From positions 1 to 45,240 of the forward strand of contig JALLBK010000043.1 in assembly GCA_036940085.1 (NCBI GenBank): 45,240 nucleotides of DNA. The letters are read 5' to 3'. The position numbers were made by a program, and so were the translations under genes. Source of the DNA: Discostella pseudostelligera (taxonomy: Eukaryota > Bacillariophyta > Thalassiosirophyceae > Thalassiosirales > Thalassiosiraceae). The notes beneath the pieces are model-generated. The model did not search any database. It was not told the DNA's origin and saw only the letters and a program-made list of their open reading frames with translations. This document shows, one piece after another, positions 8,235 to 19,456 of this stretch (positions are counted from its first letter, which is position 1; every line of letters starts with the position of its first letter).

Positions 8235-9632
8235 TCAGCCAATTGGATTGGATTCATGATGGACATTAGCTTTCAAATTCTGCAGGAAGTTAAAGTAACA
8301 CCATCGTTGATCGAATTTCATATCGAACCAATAGTTTACGCCAACAGTTTCACATGTTTGAGTGACCCGATGATACCACAGGGATGGAATGTACAACATC
8401 TCCCCTTCCGACACAGGAACTTTAATTGGATGTGCTTTGGATAGGAGTGGAAATCCAGAGTCAGAGTCGCTGTGTTCAGTGATGTATTTATTCACATCCG
8501 ATACAATCCACCTCGTTGTACTATGCGAATAATCTTCTCCATCATCCCCGTTGTCACAAGCGACTACTACCCAAGCTTGATGGCTACTCTCTGAACCGGC
8601 GTTATACTTCGATTGTCGTGGACAAAATTCCCCAGTCAAGAAGTCCGCCTCACTCAAGTACAGAGTGTCTGCCGGAGGACAAAGCAGAAACTCCTTCTCT
8701 CCCGAACATACATAAAATAGATTTTCATAATGATCTTTGTGCATAGATGATACAGATCGTTCGTTACCGATCCAAAGATTGATTGCCTCTGGAGGGCCGG
8801 TGCCAAATGCCTGCTCGGCGAATGGAAAGGATGGAGGGAAGATTTGTGTTGAAAATAACTTTGCCATTTCTGTTCGCAGGCAGTCATTCTTCAGAATGAG
8901 CAGGGGCAAGACAAGTATCATTATTACTTAATAGAGATTGATCAAAAATAACAATTTTCAGTTGCACGTACCTGCTTTGAGTAATAGACGACTGGTCGGT
9001 GCCGATCTCCATCAAAGACATCAGCTTCGTCCATTTCCACGTCATCGGCACGGCGACGTAGAAGTGGGTATGCAAGAAGACCATTAGAGTCCACTTCTGC
9101 TTTGATTGCTTTTTCATCACCATTTTTTGATTCCACACCCTTTCGTTGGCATCTGCGAAGCGCATCACGGAACTTTCCCATGCTCATCCTCGTTTCATGA
9201 GGCTTGACAAACATACGTCTGTGGAGCTTGTGCTTGTCCTCATGATTTTCAATAACACTCCTGACACAATCTCCATGGCCATCAGGCGTAACATCTACCG
9301 TAAGCATTTCGGTTTTCCCCACATGACAAATAATTTCATCGAGTGTTATTGTGAAGGGTTTCATCTCACCGCTTGCATCGGATGATATTGCATTCTTGAT
9401 GATGCATGGCACATTCGGACTAACATAATCTTGGGAGAGAATCAATGAGACACATTTCTAAGACAGCAAACACATGAATTGAATATCAGATCGACCAAAC
9501 ACTTTTACCTCGAAGGAAAGTCAACGAATCCGGTGGAGAATCTAAGACGTCGACAGGGCGACACCACAGTGCACCCACGTCGTCAGAGAATGTTTTGATG
9601 GCGTCGTCGTCTGGACGAAATTTCCTTGTCAT
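8235..9632 (-). CDS. JMJD7: JmjC-domain 2-oxoglutarate oxygenase, JMJD7-like
   Basis: Three exons: 9632-9509, 9429-8972 and 8888-8235 (introns 79 and 83 nt), 411 aa. JMJD7 proteins are Fe(II)/2-oxoglutarate-dependent (3S)-lysyl hydroxylases of DRG GTPases; a histone-tail peptidase activity has also been proposed. The N-terminus matches the family in order: VLDSPPDSLTFLR, DYVSPNVPCIIKNAI, VDVTPDGHGD. The cupin core has INLWIGNERSVSSMHKDHYE, giving the iron-binding H244-x-D246 followed by the family-typical YENL, and the distal His H367 in LWYHRV. So the metal triad is complete. The chain is longer than the human enzyme (316 aa) because of inserts around residues 140-190 and 275-325. The gene is convergent with the SRA protein gene, 97 bp apart. 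Confidence 0.88.
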
Positions 9633-10208
9633 GGTGATTGACTACCTAGCCCAAACTAGGTATGATTATTGCTGCCATCTTCACGCAAATCTGCCCCTGC
9701 TGACCGGGTAGTAGACGCAGCCACCGACGGTAAAAGACTAGGCTAGGTAGTGTCATCGCCCATCTCATGGTGGCAGTCTAGCTATGGCAGTTCATGGCCA
9801 CGCGCACGGCCGACGGTATGAGTTCCAGCGGCTGTGCCTAAATGTAGGAATTAGTACATTTGCTCCCCGCCATTTTTAAAAGTGGCGGGGCCTGCCTGGT
9901 GCGCGCATTGGCGTAGTGACTCACTTCCACGTGGCAGGCGGTGATGCATGGCATCATGTTGTGAGAGTGAGGCAGGCACGCAGTCCAGCAAGCGTCCAAG
10001 GATATATCTACTCCTAAGAGGAATCGGATGAAGTGGAATTGGATAGGAATGCAGTGAGAGCAAGACATATTTGAAAAATAGCTGTCTTTATTTATCCGAT
10101 CATAACAGCTTTCATTGATCGATGGAGTTAGCTTCGCCTTCCACTTTGATTTACTTTTCATTGACGTTTATTCACTATCACTATCCTAAATAATATGTAC
10201 GTATCGAT
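9633..10208. other. Intergenic region between pyruvate kinase and the JmjC gene
   Basis: This holds the pyruvate kinase 3' flank and the JmjC promoter. Visible elements are the CCCCGCCA palindrome at 9865-9890, a CCACGTGG G-box near 9930 and a TGATGC/GCATCA inverted pair near 9942. No gene is supported; the short minus-strand frames lack family resemblance. Confidence 0.5.
9865..9890. promoter_or_regulatory. 26-bp palindrome with opposed CCCGCCA sites
   Basis: The arms CCCCGCCATTTTT and AAAAGTGGCGGGG pair at every position except one T/G. E2F-like CCCGCCA half-sites therefore face each other across an A/T centre. It lies about 230 bp upstream of the JmjC start codon. Confidence 0.6.
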
Positions 10209-12369
10209 TTACAGTTTGGCATCCCAGAACGTTGGTCCAGCAGCTATGAAAGTAAGAAGAGATAGAAGTGAGTGTCTACTTGCCTAATCAAGCAATGAAG
10301 GATTGGTTTGAGCAATTTCTATTTGGTGCTTACCAGGAATGACACGGATGATGTTGGCAGCCCCTGGGGTCCCGAAAGGGAATCCTGCAGTGACGACGAG
10401 GAGGTCGGTATCCTCTGTCACAAGGCCTTTCTTTTTACCAATATCACAAGCAACCCAAAGCATATCGCGGAAGTTATCAGTATTCATCTGATCCTCGGGA
10501 CAGTGTTCAGGGTACACGCCCCATGACATGGCAAGGTGACGGCAAGTTGCTTTTAAGGGAGAGATGGCCAAAATGGGTTGTTCGGGGCGTTTCATGGACG
10601 CCATGCGAGCTGTGTTACCACCAACAGTGAAGCTAGCAATGCACTTGGCGCTGACATTCTTAGCGATTTGTCTTGCGGCCAGAATGATTGCACTAGTCGA
10701 GGTTCCATCGGTGATCTTCGGCCTTGTGCTTTGAAGGTATGCAGAGTAGTGAGGATCTCCCTCAACTCTGTTGATGATTCGTTGTTGCATCAAGACCGAC
10801 TCCTCAGGATACTGATACCATCGAATGAAAACATATCAGCAACGCGGATTACTTGATATCAAGAAGCAAACGCAAAAGACTGCGTACCTTTCCTGCAGCA
10901 CTCTCAGCACTCAACATGATGGCGTCTGAAGCAAGGAATTGAAACGGTAAGCATCTTGACGATTGGCTACAAGTTCCATTGAATCGTTCACGACTTCTTA
11001 CCGGCTCCATCATAAATTGCAGTTGCGGCATCGGATGCTTCAGCGCGAGTGGGCGTAGGAGATTCAATCATGGACTCCAACATTTGGGTGGCAACCACAA
11101 CAGGTTTTCCCTGCTTGCGGCATTCGTCAATAATTGTCTTTTGCAAAATGGGAACATCCTCTGGCAGGCACTCGACGCCCAGATCTCCACGAGCAACCAC
11201 TGTTGGGTAGAATTGATTGACAAAATATGAGCAGGTGGTGCACATAGAACAGCATATCATCCAAACAATCAAACTCACTGATGCCATCACTAAGTTCAAC
11301 AATCTGTTGAAGAGAATCTCCCACAAAGCACTGACGATCAATACACAGAACAAGATGTAAGTGATTTATTGTTTGCAAAAGCAATGACACATGCATTCAA
11401 ATCAACGTACACTAGGCTTCTCAATCTTCGCCATGACACGTGGTGGGAATGCATTGCTAGGATTGTACTCCATAATCAAGCGTTTGATCTCCACAATGTC
11501 TTCTGGCCGTTGGACAAAACTCAATGCAACCCAATCTACCCCAATGCTCAACATGTAGTCGAGATCTTCTCTGTCCTTGCGTGTCAAGCAACTAATCTGT
11601 AGAATGGAATCGGGGGTGTTGACTCCCTAGAAAAAAGAATGAATTAGGAGTAGTGTTTGAGCATCACTTCACCACACCAAATTGAACATACCTTTTTGTC
11701 CTTGATCTTGCCTGCCACAACAACCTCACAATCCAAGTATCCAGGTCCAGTCCTGACAACCTGCAGTTTCACCTTTCCATCATCAATGAGAAGGACATGT
11801 CCAACCTCAGAAGCTTCAATGATCTCAGGATGGGGCAACCGAACACGTTGGTTGGTACCAGGAGCCTCCTCGAGATCGAATCGAAAAATTTGACCCTGCT
11901 GCAGAATCTCTCCATCAGGATTGGCGAAGGTTCCTACACGAAGTTTGGGACCCTGCAAGTCACCCAAGATGGCAATGGGATGGTCATACTTCTCCTCGAC
12001 TTGGCGGATGATATCAAGTAGTTCCTTCTTCTGAGCATGCTCTCCATGAGAAAAGTTAAGACGGAAGATGTCCGCTCCGGCGAGAAATAACTTCTCGATC
12101 ATTTCGAAGGAAGAAGAGGCAGGGCCAAGAGTGGCCAACTGCTTGGTCTTCTTGCGCCAACGGGGGCTGCTCTTGTAGTTGTCCGTTACGGTGGCAACTC
12201 CAGACCTACCCGCTTGCGCCCTCATTTGAGCTTCATAGGCATCCATGCCAGCGGCACCCTGAAGGGCAGATGATGTGGCAATAGAACGCGCATTGGTTGA
12301 GCTAGCTGGGATGAAGGCCTCAGCAGAGAACAACACCAAAGTGGTCAAAGTAGCGAGAAGAAATTTCAT
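10209..12369 (-). CDS. PK: Pyruvate kinase, predicted plastid-targeted
   Basis: Catalyses phosphoenolpyruvate + ADP to pyruvate + ATP. Seven exons: 12369-11692, 11626-11411, 11330-11279, 11199-11002, 10925-10888, 10811-10334, 10243-10209; all introns 65-90 nt with GT..AG and matching phases; 564 aa. Residues 1-18 form a hydrophobic signal peptide ending AEA before F19-I-P, the diatom plastid bipartite signal pattern, followed by a Ser/Ala/Thr-rich transit region. The core has the expected landmarks: RLNFSHGE (103-110), [20 protein letters not shown], the active-site [10 protein letters not shown] (316-325), [28 protein letters not shown] and [20 protein letters not shown] is like bacterial/plastid forms rather than the animal KIEN type. 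The gene is divergent from RPA2 across a 621-bp shared promoter. Confidence 0.95.
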
Positions 12370-12990
12370 GATATCGATTTGTTTCAGCAAAGCAAGAGAA
12401 TGAACTGAAAATGAGACGCGACTTTGGCTTTATGTCTCCGACTTCTTCCAACAAACTTCTTGTTGGCTTCTTTTTGACTTTGACGTCGTCTCTCTCCCGC
12501 CGCATCTCCGCATCTTGATGTCGATGTCGTCGTCATCGTCATCGCATCGTCGGTGCATTGGATTTGGATTCGGACGATGACATTCATTTTCTACAGCACA
12601 AAAGCAGGCGGAGAGTGCACGCAACGCATACGTCACATCTTCCCGCCAAAATCAAATTCAAAATTCAACATACGTCACACATTCTCAACACACTCCCGCC
12701 AAAACTAATTTGAGTCGAGTCAACATCCCGCCGTATCTTTTGAAAGATATGGCGCGAAAAATGGCTGACGGACGGACGTGTTTTGTGTCATCACACGTGA
12801 GCCCTCCTGCAGGCCGTACGAATGGTATTGTGCACTCAAATGCCTCATTCATTGCATTGATCATTGCATTGATTGGCATTGGGCATTGATTGGAGTGCTT
12901 TGAAGGAGAGTTCATCCCTACCGGCGTCCTGTAGTAGAGGTATCTAGTCATTGTTCGACGGCATAATATATCACCACCAGTAGTTCAGTA
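12370..12990. promoter_or_regulatory. Bidirectional promoter of pyruvate kinase and RPA2
   Basis: Two similar modules pair a TACGTCACA (CRE-like) site with a downstream CCCGCCAAAA (E2F-like) site: about 12629-12651 and 12671-12704. A third element, 12729-12754, is a palindrome. ATCCCGCC at 12726 and GGCGCGAAAAA at 12751 add two further E2F-like matches, and ACACGTGA near 12794 is a G-box variant. The cluster is nearer RPA2, whose homologues in plants and animals are E2F targets. Regulation is inferred. Confidence 0.5.
12729..12754. promoter_or_regulatory. Palindrome with CGCC / GGCG ends around TATCTTT-TG-AAAGATA
   Basis: Arms 12729-12740 and 12743-12754 are complementary except for one G/T pair, with a 2-base centre. 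The outer CGCC/GGCG ends belong to overlapping E2F-like sites, an arrangement like the palindrome at 9865-9890. Confidence 0.55.
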
Positions 12991-14095
12991 ATGAGTGGAT
13001 ACGGTGGTAAGTGTTGCGCATTCCCATGGACGATATCAAAGTTCATGAGTTCCTGCACTCTCGCTATACCAAAGTCATGCTCACTCTCCGCTCATATCTT
13101 GTACCAATACGCTCGGCAACTACACGCAAACAAACAAATATCAACAACTAAAAAGGCGGTTTCGATAGCAGCGACACCCCCTCCCGCGGCGGTGGTTCCT
13201 CCTCCGACGGCAATAAACCCCGTCGCAATTACGACGATCAGACATTAATCCCCGTCACAATCAAAATGGTCCTAAACGCATTGGGTGATCCCAGTGGCGG
13301 ATCGGACCTATCCTTGAAAGACGGTCGACCACTCCACATGGTTAAGCTAGTCTGCGCTGTCCGATCGAGTGAAGAACGATCGACGAATGTATTCATTGAC
13401 GTCGAGGATGGTACTGGCTTGACGCAGGTCAAAGTGTGGGTCAATGAGGGCGATGAATGTAGTGCCATAGCGCAACTACGCACCGCGGCTGGACGAGAAC
13501 ATACCTACATTCGTGTGATTGGACAAATTCGCGATTTTGATGGTCAGCGCCAAATTGTGGCCAATGATATCCGACCGGTGAGCTCGGGGAATGAACTTAC
13601 GCATCATTTGTTGGAGGTGGCATATTCGTATGAAAAGTATCTTAAGATGCAATCATCGAATCCGTCGATTATGGGTGGGATGGGTATGGGAATTGGGATT
13701 GGAAATATGGCATCCATGGCACCGTTGCAGGGGGGTGGCGGTGGTGGAATGGGAATGGGAGCACAGGGATTTGGTGGAGGAGGAGGTGGTGGTGGAGGAG
13801 TGGACAACGCTGTTGTTCAAGTTATCAGGACTTTGGGCGGTGAGTAGTATTTGGAGTTCATATAAATTGTTTCAATTCCCATCATCTAACATTGTCATTC
13901 ATAAATATATTTGATATCCATACTCAATATTCTTCAGTGAATGAGGGTTCCGGCATCCACGTGAATACAATTATTGGAGAGTTAACCACACAGGGATACT
14001 CTGCCGCTGAAATTAAGGACAGCATAAATACTCTATCGAATGAGGGGCTCATTTACTCGACAATTGACGAGAACCATTTCCAGTATGCAGAGTAG
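12991..14095 (+). CDS. RPA2: Replication protein A 32-kDa subunit (RPA2)
   Basis: Subunit of the single-stranded-DNA-binding RPA heterotrimer used in replication, repair and recombination. Exons 12991-13006, 13156-13839 and 13938-14095 (introns 149 and 98 nt) give 285 aa. The 16-nt first exon encodes MSGYG and part of a Gly; it joins the second exon to read MSGYGGGFDSSD, the classic RPA2 N-terminus with its phosphorylatable Ser cluster. Then IPVTIKMVLNAL, the OB fold (VFIDVEDGTGLTQVKVW, YIRVIGQIRDFDGQRQIVA), a Gly/Met-rich linker, and the C-terminal winged helix (HVNTIIGELTTQGYSAAEI, LSNEGLIYSTIDENHFQYA). Length is normal for the family. The linker is richer in Gly than usual. It is convergent with the downstream methyltransferase gene. 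Confidence 0.95.
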
Positions 14096-14343
14096 TGAAA
14101 AAGCAATGGTATGCGAGTTTTGGAAGAGTCAGGCCTGGGGTAATATCACACACGCTTGTGAGAAATGGTGGAGGAAGATGTGTGATTTATGGCTGTGGAT
14201 TCGTATCATTTTCATACATTTTTTATGAACATTTGATTGGATGGGGGTGCTTCATAATAGAACCGTGTTAAAATAATGGCACGCCATGTTGGAGAGACAG
14301 CAGGATCGCTCATGTATAGAATTATGAAATGCAGTTGTTACTC

Positions 14344-14967
14344 TCACGTTCGGTAAAGATACACTCGAATGCCACCAATTTTCTCTTCGTAGGCGGATGT
14401 CCAACCAGCCAGTGCAAATCCTACGCTCAAAATCTGTACACTCTTTGATGCGGTAGTACTCTCTTCCCTATCCGGGTTCAAATCAAGACGCTGTCGCAAC
14501 AAGGTACCCATATCTGCCATTGCCTCACGAAATAAATAGAGAACGATCACGTCTGCTGCGAGAATATCCTCACTCTCCTTCACGAACTCAAACACATCCT
14601 GCCGGCGCACTGTTACCAAATCCTGAAGGTTGTGTTTCAGAATATCATTCCGTGCTATTGTAAGACGCTCCTCATCCACATCAATGCCAAGGCAACGGCA
14701 ATTTGTGAATGAATTGGCAGCAAATAACCACCTGCCATCGCCACAACCCAAGTCAACAAGTAAGCTATTGTGATCAATTTTGAGGCAAGGGAGGAAGGAT
14801 TCAATAATAATGTCCGGAGTTGGGCTGATTGGAGCAGCAAGGTTCGACAAAGAACCGTTTTGGTCACTGTAATGTTCATGGGACGATTTCATTGCATCGA
14901 ACCTCTGCTTGGCATAACGAAGGAGGGCCCGTTTCATGGACTCTTTCTTTGATGAGGGTGGGTGCAT
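14344..14967 (-). CDS. Class I SAM-dependent methyltransferase, FAM173/ATPSCKMT-like
   Basis: Single exon, 207 aa, ATG at 14967. The SAM-binding motif I is VDLGCGDGRW (71-80), preceded by PISPTPDIIIESFLP, which fits the helix before motif I in FAM173-type lysine methyltransferases. Acidic motif II is GIDVDEERL, and VIVLYLFREAM corresponds to motif IV. It ends with a Trp-containing segment (GFALAGW) and a final strand IRVYLYRT. FAM173 enzymes trimethylate a lysine of mitochondrial ADP/ATP carrier or ATP synthase c subunit; I infer a related protein substrate. I see no clear targeting peptide. It lies 99 bp downstream of the PPCDC gene on the same strand. The exact subfamily is uncertain. Confidence 0.72.
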   Translation of the reverse strand: MHPPSSKKESMKRALLRYAKQRFDAMKSSHEHYSDQNGSLSNLAAPISPTPDIIIESFLPCLKIDHNSLLVDLGCGDGRWLFAANSFTNCRCLGIDVDEERLTIARNDILKHNLQDLVTVRRQDVFEFVKESEDILAADVIVLYLFREAMADMGTLLRQRLDLNPDREESTTASKSVQILSVGFALAGWTSAYEEKIGGIRVYLYRT

Positions 14968-15066
14968 GCAATTACATTTTCTAGCCTTCTATCAATGGTC
15001 AATATCATACCATCATAATCCAAGAAACCGAGACAAGTGAGCTGGGTACACACATGGACATTGTTC

Positions 15067-15984
15067 CTAATCATGTTCAAGATGACGTACATCGTAGCTT
15101 GTCGCTTGAAGATTATACTCGCGTCCAACTTGCATCAAACACTTCTTCACTGCACATATGATATCTTCTAAATCAGCTAAGGCACCCGCGCCTATCTCGC
15201 CACAGGCTAAAGTCTTTACTGACGGCTCAACGATGATGACTCCCGTTTCCGCATTGCCACAGGTATAGCCATCGGCATCAGAAATTGCGAATTTCTGTAT
15301 AGCCTTTAATTGCCTATTTGTCAGTGGATGGTGCCACATTGCCGTATTCATTGCCGGAGCTAAAATCACCGGCTTTCCTCGACTCTTTATTGTGCCATTT
15401 AAAGGGAATCGCTGTCCAAAATCCCAAGCTCGCATGCAGCAAGTCAACAAATCATCACATAATCCGTTGGCAATTTTACCTAGTGTATGCGCCGATAGTG
15501 GCGCAATCAGACATACATCAGCCCAATTACGAAGATCTATGTGAAGAACTTTATCTTGTAGACTTTTATAGTTCGTCCACTCTTCTTCTGCGTCTGTAAT
15601 TCAGTGGGGGAGAAGATATATGCTGTCACATGATATGGATCGATGGGCATGAACAATGTTTCACAAAGAGAATGACTTACAGTGAATAAATATTCTGCCC
15701 TTAGACGATCCAGAAGAATCACAATCATCACTATCCAAATCTATTTGCGTTGTTTTCGAAGTTGATGCTAAAAACTCCCTCCAGCTTTCAGCATCGTACG
15801 ACGAAACAGCTCTGCCCTCCTTCCAAAAGTATTGCTCCACAGTGCGCGTCAGAACTACCCTAACATCTGCGTTAACTTCATTAGCCAAACGAAGAGCAAG
15901 CTTCGGCCCCTTGACGGCGGCAACTGACCCTGTGATTCCGAGTAGGATGCGGGGCCTTCGATTGATACTATTGCCTTCGATCAT
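15067..15984 (-). CDS. PPCDC: Phosphopantothenoylcysteine decarboxylase (PPCDC/HAL3)
   Basis: An FMN enzyme of the HFCD family that decarboxylates 4'-phosphopantothenoylcysteine to 4'-phosphopantetheine, in coenzyme A synthesis. Exons 15984-15681 and 15593-15067 (87-nt intron) give 276 aa. The Rossmann start is PRILLGITGSVAAVKG. The catalytic elements known from plant HAL3a are all present: H119 in VLHIDLRNWAD, N184 in PAMNTAMW, and C232 in LACGEIGAGAL. The FMN/substrate segment IAPLSAHTLGKIANG carries AHT where most homologues have ANT. A Ser/Asp insertion sits near residues 80-95. The upstream region has two TCTTCCCGCC motifs. Confidence 0.93.
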
Positions 15985-16987
15985 TGTCCGCCATTGGCCA
16001 TTGCCATAGACGGAGTATTAGATAGGAGTATGCAGAGTAGGAGTATCGTAGAGTATCATCTATGCTACCTCACCTTGCCGCCATTATTTTCGACACAAGG
16101 TCTTCCCGCCACAAATCGCCACCTATCTCGCTCTTCCCGCCTTTCCGCCGCCGCCATCTTTCCGCCACACCTACGATACCCCTACCCTATCCTCCGCTAT
16201 CCTCCCCTATCCACCACCCAAGCCGCGGCAATCACCGTCATCGCATTCTAAACTGTGACCATGTCGTCACCTGCCTCATGTTTCTTGCAAATCTGGCAAC
16301 GAAACTAGGGCGAACTGTCTTCGACTTCGACTTGAACGCGTGATGTCAAGACCAGACCAAGATGGGGTGGTGTGCATCAAGTTCGTCTAACTAGCTATCG
16401 GGCGGATAAAGCGACATGATTCATTGACACATTTTACATTAGATCTACATCTTAGAAGTTGTGGTTGACACAACAATGATATGAGAGGATGTGGTAGAGG
16501 ATGAAGTATCTCTCATTCCGAGAGACTAGAGAAAGATTGTAGGGGTAGTAGCGAAATGAATACCAAATAGACTTTTAGATTCGCCGATTATTGGATGTCA
16601 TGGGATCCCTAAGTTCTTGCAATAACGGGGGAGGCACAGGTGTGGATCGAAATGTGTTCGATAGTCGATGTCGAGCGGTTGCAGACACCATAATATGACA
16701 GAGTCACTCCTGCATTCTTTGCAAAGAATAGGTTGAATGGCATTTTGGGAAGATGGGAGCCGCAGAGTTGGAGAACGGGGAAGGGCTGATCGGATTCAGC
16801 TGTACTACGCATCATCAACTAGTTTGACGCTGGAGTAATAAATGATATTGTGACGGCACGATATTAAACACCCTATTTCAATACGTCTACACTGATGCCT
16901 GGTTAATTTAAGAAGATCTAAATTATGAGAAGATTGTACAAAACCGTCAATTGCGATACTATTTTCCTAACCACTGCCAAGCTGTGC
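15985..16987. other. Intergenic region: PPCDC promoter and bZIP-PAS 3' flank
   Basis: About 16101-16165 has TCTTCCCGCCACAA, CTCTTCCCGCCTTTCC and a run of CCGCC triplets, all within 200 bp of the PPCDC start. The rest (16170-16987) is ordinary sequence with no gene I can support. Confidence 0.5.
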
Positions 16988-18561
16988 TTAGCTTTTCTCA
17001 CTTTCGATGTCACTAACTTGATGTGAAGGGGCCGCCTCTTTCACCAACGCAGGATCATCTGATTCTTGATCTTGTCGCTTCCTCGAAATACAAGTGGTAG
17101 TAGAAGCAGTTCGTGACGTATCATTGGTGGCAGAGTTCATAACATTAAAGGCGGGCAATGCTTCGGGACGAATACTACAAACACATTCAGGATATTCGCC
17201 ACCAAAGTGTACAACACCCTTCAGTGACACCAATAAATGTCGATCTCGATCTTCGTCACCTCTTGATGCACCTTCCTCATCATCATCCTTTTGAATCAAC
17301 GTAACAGGTATTGACTCTCCATTCACGAGAGGAGTGCAATCTTCATCAGAGTTTCTCTTGACAGCCAATGCATCCATAAATGCACTCTTGATCAGGCGAA
17401 CAGACTCCTCACTTAGCTTGTCCCAAAAACTTGTTTCCTCCAACTCCTCCACAGTATAGTTCATAAAGCGTGTAACCGAGTGTGACACGAAAGAAATCAA
17501 TCCGCTCGAATCGAAGACGACGATTAAATCGGGTATTGAACGTAATATTTGTTCCTTTCGACGGAGCTCGGAATTCTCGTCCTTGAGGTCTTCCATAAAC
17601 ACCTTCTTGCGCTTGCGTGATAGATGGGCCGAAAGACGATTGGCTGCCCGCTTCGCTTGTTTCTTGTCCTCCCATTCCGATATGATGTCGTGAATGGGAG
17701 GTTGTTTCGATGCTGCATTCAATTGCATGGTTGCAGATGATGTTTTGCATGAGGTATTGCCGATGCCCACCAACGTTGATCCAGTGCAATTTGAGAAATA
17801 ATTGCTCAAAGGCAAAGTCGGGACGACCTTACTTGGTGGAGGAGGCATAGCAAGTGTCGACGGTGATGATATTTGGGTGGTCTGACTGTTGCTACTATTG
17901 ACTGCCTGATATGCTGCAGACAATGTCACAGCTGGTGATAACGATAAGGCTGGCGATGAGGGTGCAAACTGTGGCAGAGTTGCAGAACCTAAATTGTGCG
18001 AGAGAGTGGAGCGTGGTGGAAATGAGACCAACAAACATTGACAATGACCCAAACATGGACTAAAAATAACTCACCGGGAAAAGCTGTAAGTGGGGCGCCG
18101 CTTGTAGGTACGTATTGTTGCTGCGCTACCAACAGCTGTGCCGCGAGAGCCTGAAGCCCTTGCCCATACGCATTTACTGGTTGCTGTTGCTGCACCTGCA
18201 CCGCGAGAAGCCTCTCTAGCTGCTGTACCTGATCAACATATTGAGAAGGCAGATTAACCATCTGCTGCTGTAGTTGCTGTTGAGCAGCGGTGGCTCGACG
18301 CATTGTCAACACATGTTGGACTTGCTGATATTGCAATGCCTGCTGAGCCTGTTGCTGTTGCTGCTGTTGAATCTGTTGCTGCTGCTGCGCGAGGAGCGAT
18401 ACCATGGCATTATCGGCAGCCTGTTGCTGTGAGAGGACCGAAACTGCCACTGAATTGTTGGACGCTGCACCGGCGGAAGTGATAGAGTTCTCTTCCGATG
18501 TCGCTGCCGCGGTGTAGCCGCAGAGGGTGGCCAACGCGTCGAGACCTTTAGTGTCTTGCAT
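16988..18561 (-). CDS. bZIP-PAS transcription factor
   Basis: Exons 18561-18075 and 17988-16988 (86-nt intron) give 495 aa. Residues ~40-160 are Gln-rich, including runs of up to seven Gln, typical of an activation region. The bZIP spans ~268-313: basic region DKKQAKRAANRLSAHLSRKR with the invariant N-x7-R (N..HLSR), then a short zipper. It runs directly into a PAS domain (~313-411: IPDLIVVFDSSGLISFVSHS, MNYTVEELEETSFWDKL). The bZIP-before-PAS order is known from diatoms and other stramenopiles. The PAS lacks the GxNCRFLQ flavin-Cys motif of LOV domains, so this is not an aureochrome blue-light receptor. The ligand is unknown. The C-terminus is charged and probably disordered. Confidence 0.85.
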
Positions 18562-19456
18562 TACAATTAGAATCTCTGGGCAGAAGTCGTCGATGGGCGC
18601 GCTTTCCTCGCAATAGCTTTCAATTGTCCCTACTATGCATTGATTTCCTTTCCATATGGTTGGTCGAGTGTAGACAATAACAATGGGAGCAACAAGTAGT
18701 AGTTCCTTGCTATTTTGCTTGATAGTGATGATGATGGTTCACCTTCCCGACCTCATCATGCAGTGGAATTGGAATTGAATTACACACGTGGTTGCCCCGA
18801 GAGGGTCGAAACGTCAGAATGAACCATTACTCGACGAGCATTTTCTTCGTCAAAATCCTGGAAATTTCCTGTGATATTTTTTGTTAAGTGATAAAGAAGT
18901 TGTATTTAACGACCATCGACCCCGATCCTCTGACGTGTGAGACAAGTATTACGTTCCAATTCAGGTCTCTAGACAGGTCTGCCTGCCCTCGTCTGCGTCA
19001 ACTCTGTCTGACTGTTCATATCTAAGCTACCTAGCTTGTCCTCTTGAAGTTCGTCATTCTTCTGTTGTCACCAAAGTATCACAGTGGGACAGATCAAACT
19101 TCAACGTCAACGTCGACGTGTGACGTATCCTTCCTTTGAAATAATAATTGGGACTGCGGAAGATGTGGATGGAATATTTTTTGGCGGGAGATGAACGGAG
19201 ATTTGGGGGGAGCTCACGTGGCAGGAGAATAGCACCTCTCTCTAGGTAGAGAGAGAGGGTACACAACATCATGACCAGACTTGAGCCTTGACAACTACTT
19301 CTATCAGTAATAGCAACATCATCACTTCATGTTTCATTCTGTTTTCTATCTGCACAAACTAATCAGAGCATAAGTTCTGGGTAATATACATGATAGAAGT
19401 CATTCGATAACAACAACCTTTCGACTTAAACAAAAACAGACTCCACTGACAATACA
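18562..19456. other. Intergenic region: bZIP-PAS promoter
   Basis: Contains TTTTGGCGGGAGA (about 19179-19192, E2F-like), ACACACGTGG (about 18782) and TCACGTGGCAGG (about 19213), both G-box type, and a perfect inverted repeat CTCTCTCTA-GG-TAGAGAGAG at 19236-19255. No gene is supported. Confidence 0.45.

Noticed and set aside
16609..16818. 69-codon minus-strand frame
   Set aside because: Starts at a non-ATG codon and has no family resemblance; probably the 3' flank of bZIP-PAS.
16988..18561. Aureochrome photoreceptor
   Set aside because: The bZIP-PAS order fits, but the LOV flavin-binding Cys motif is missing from the PAS domain.
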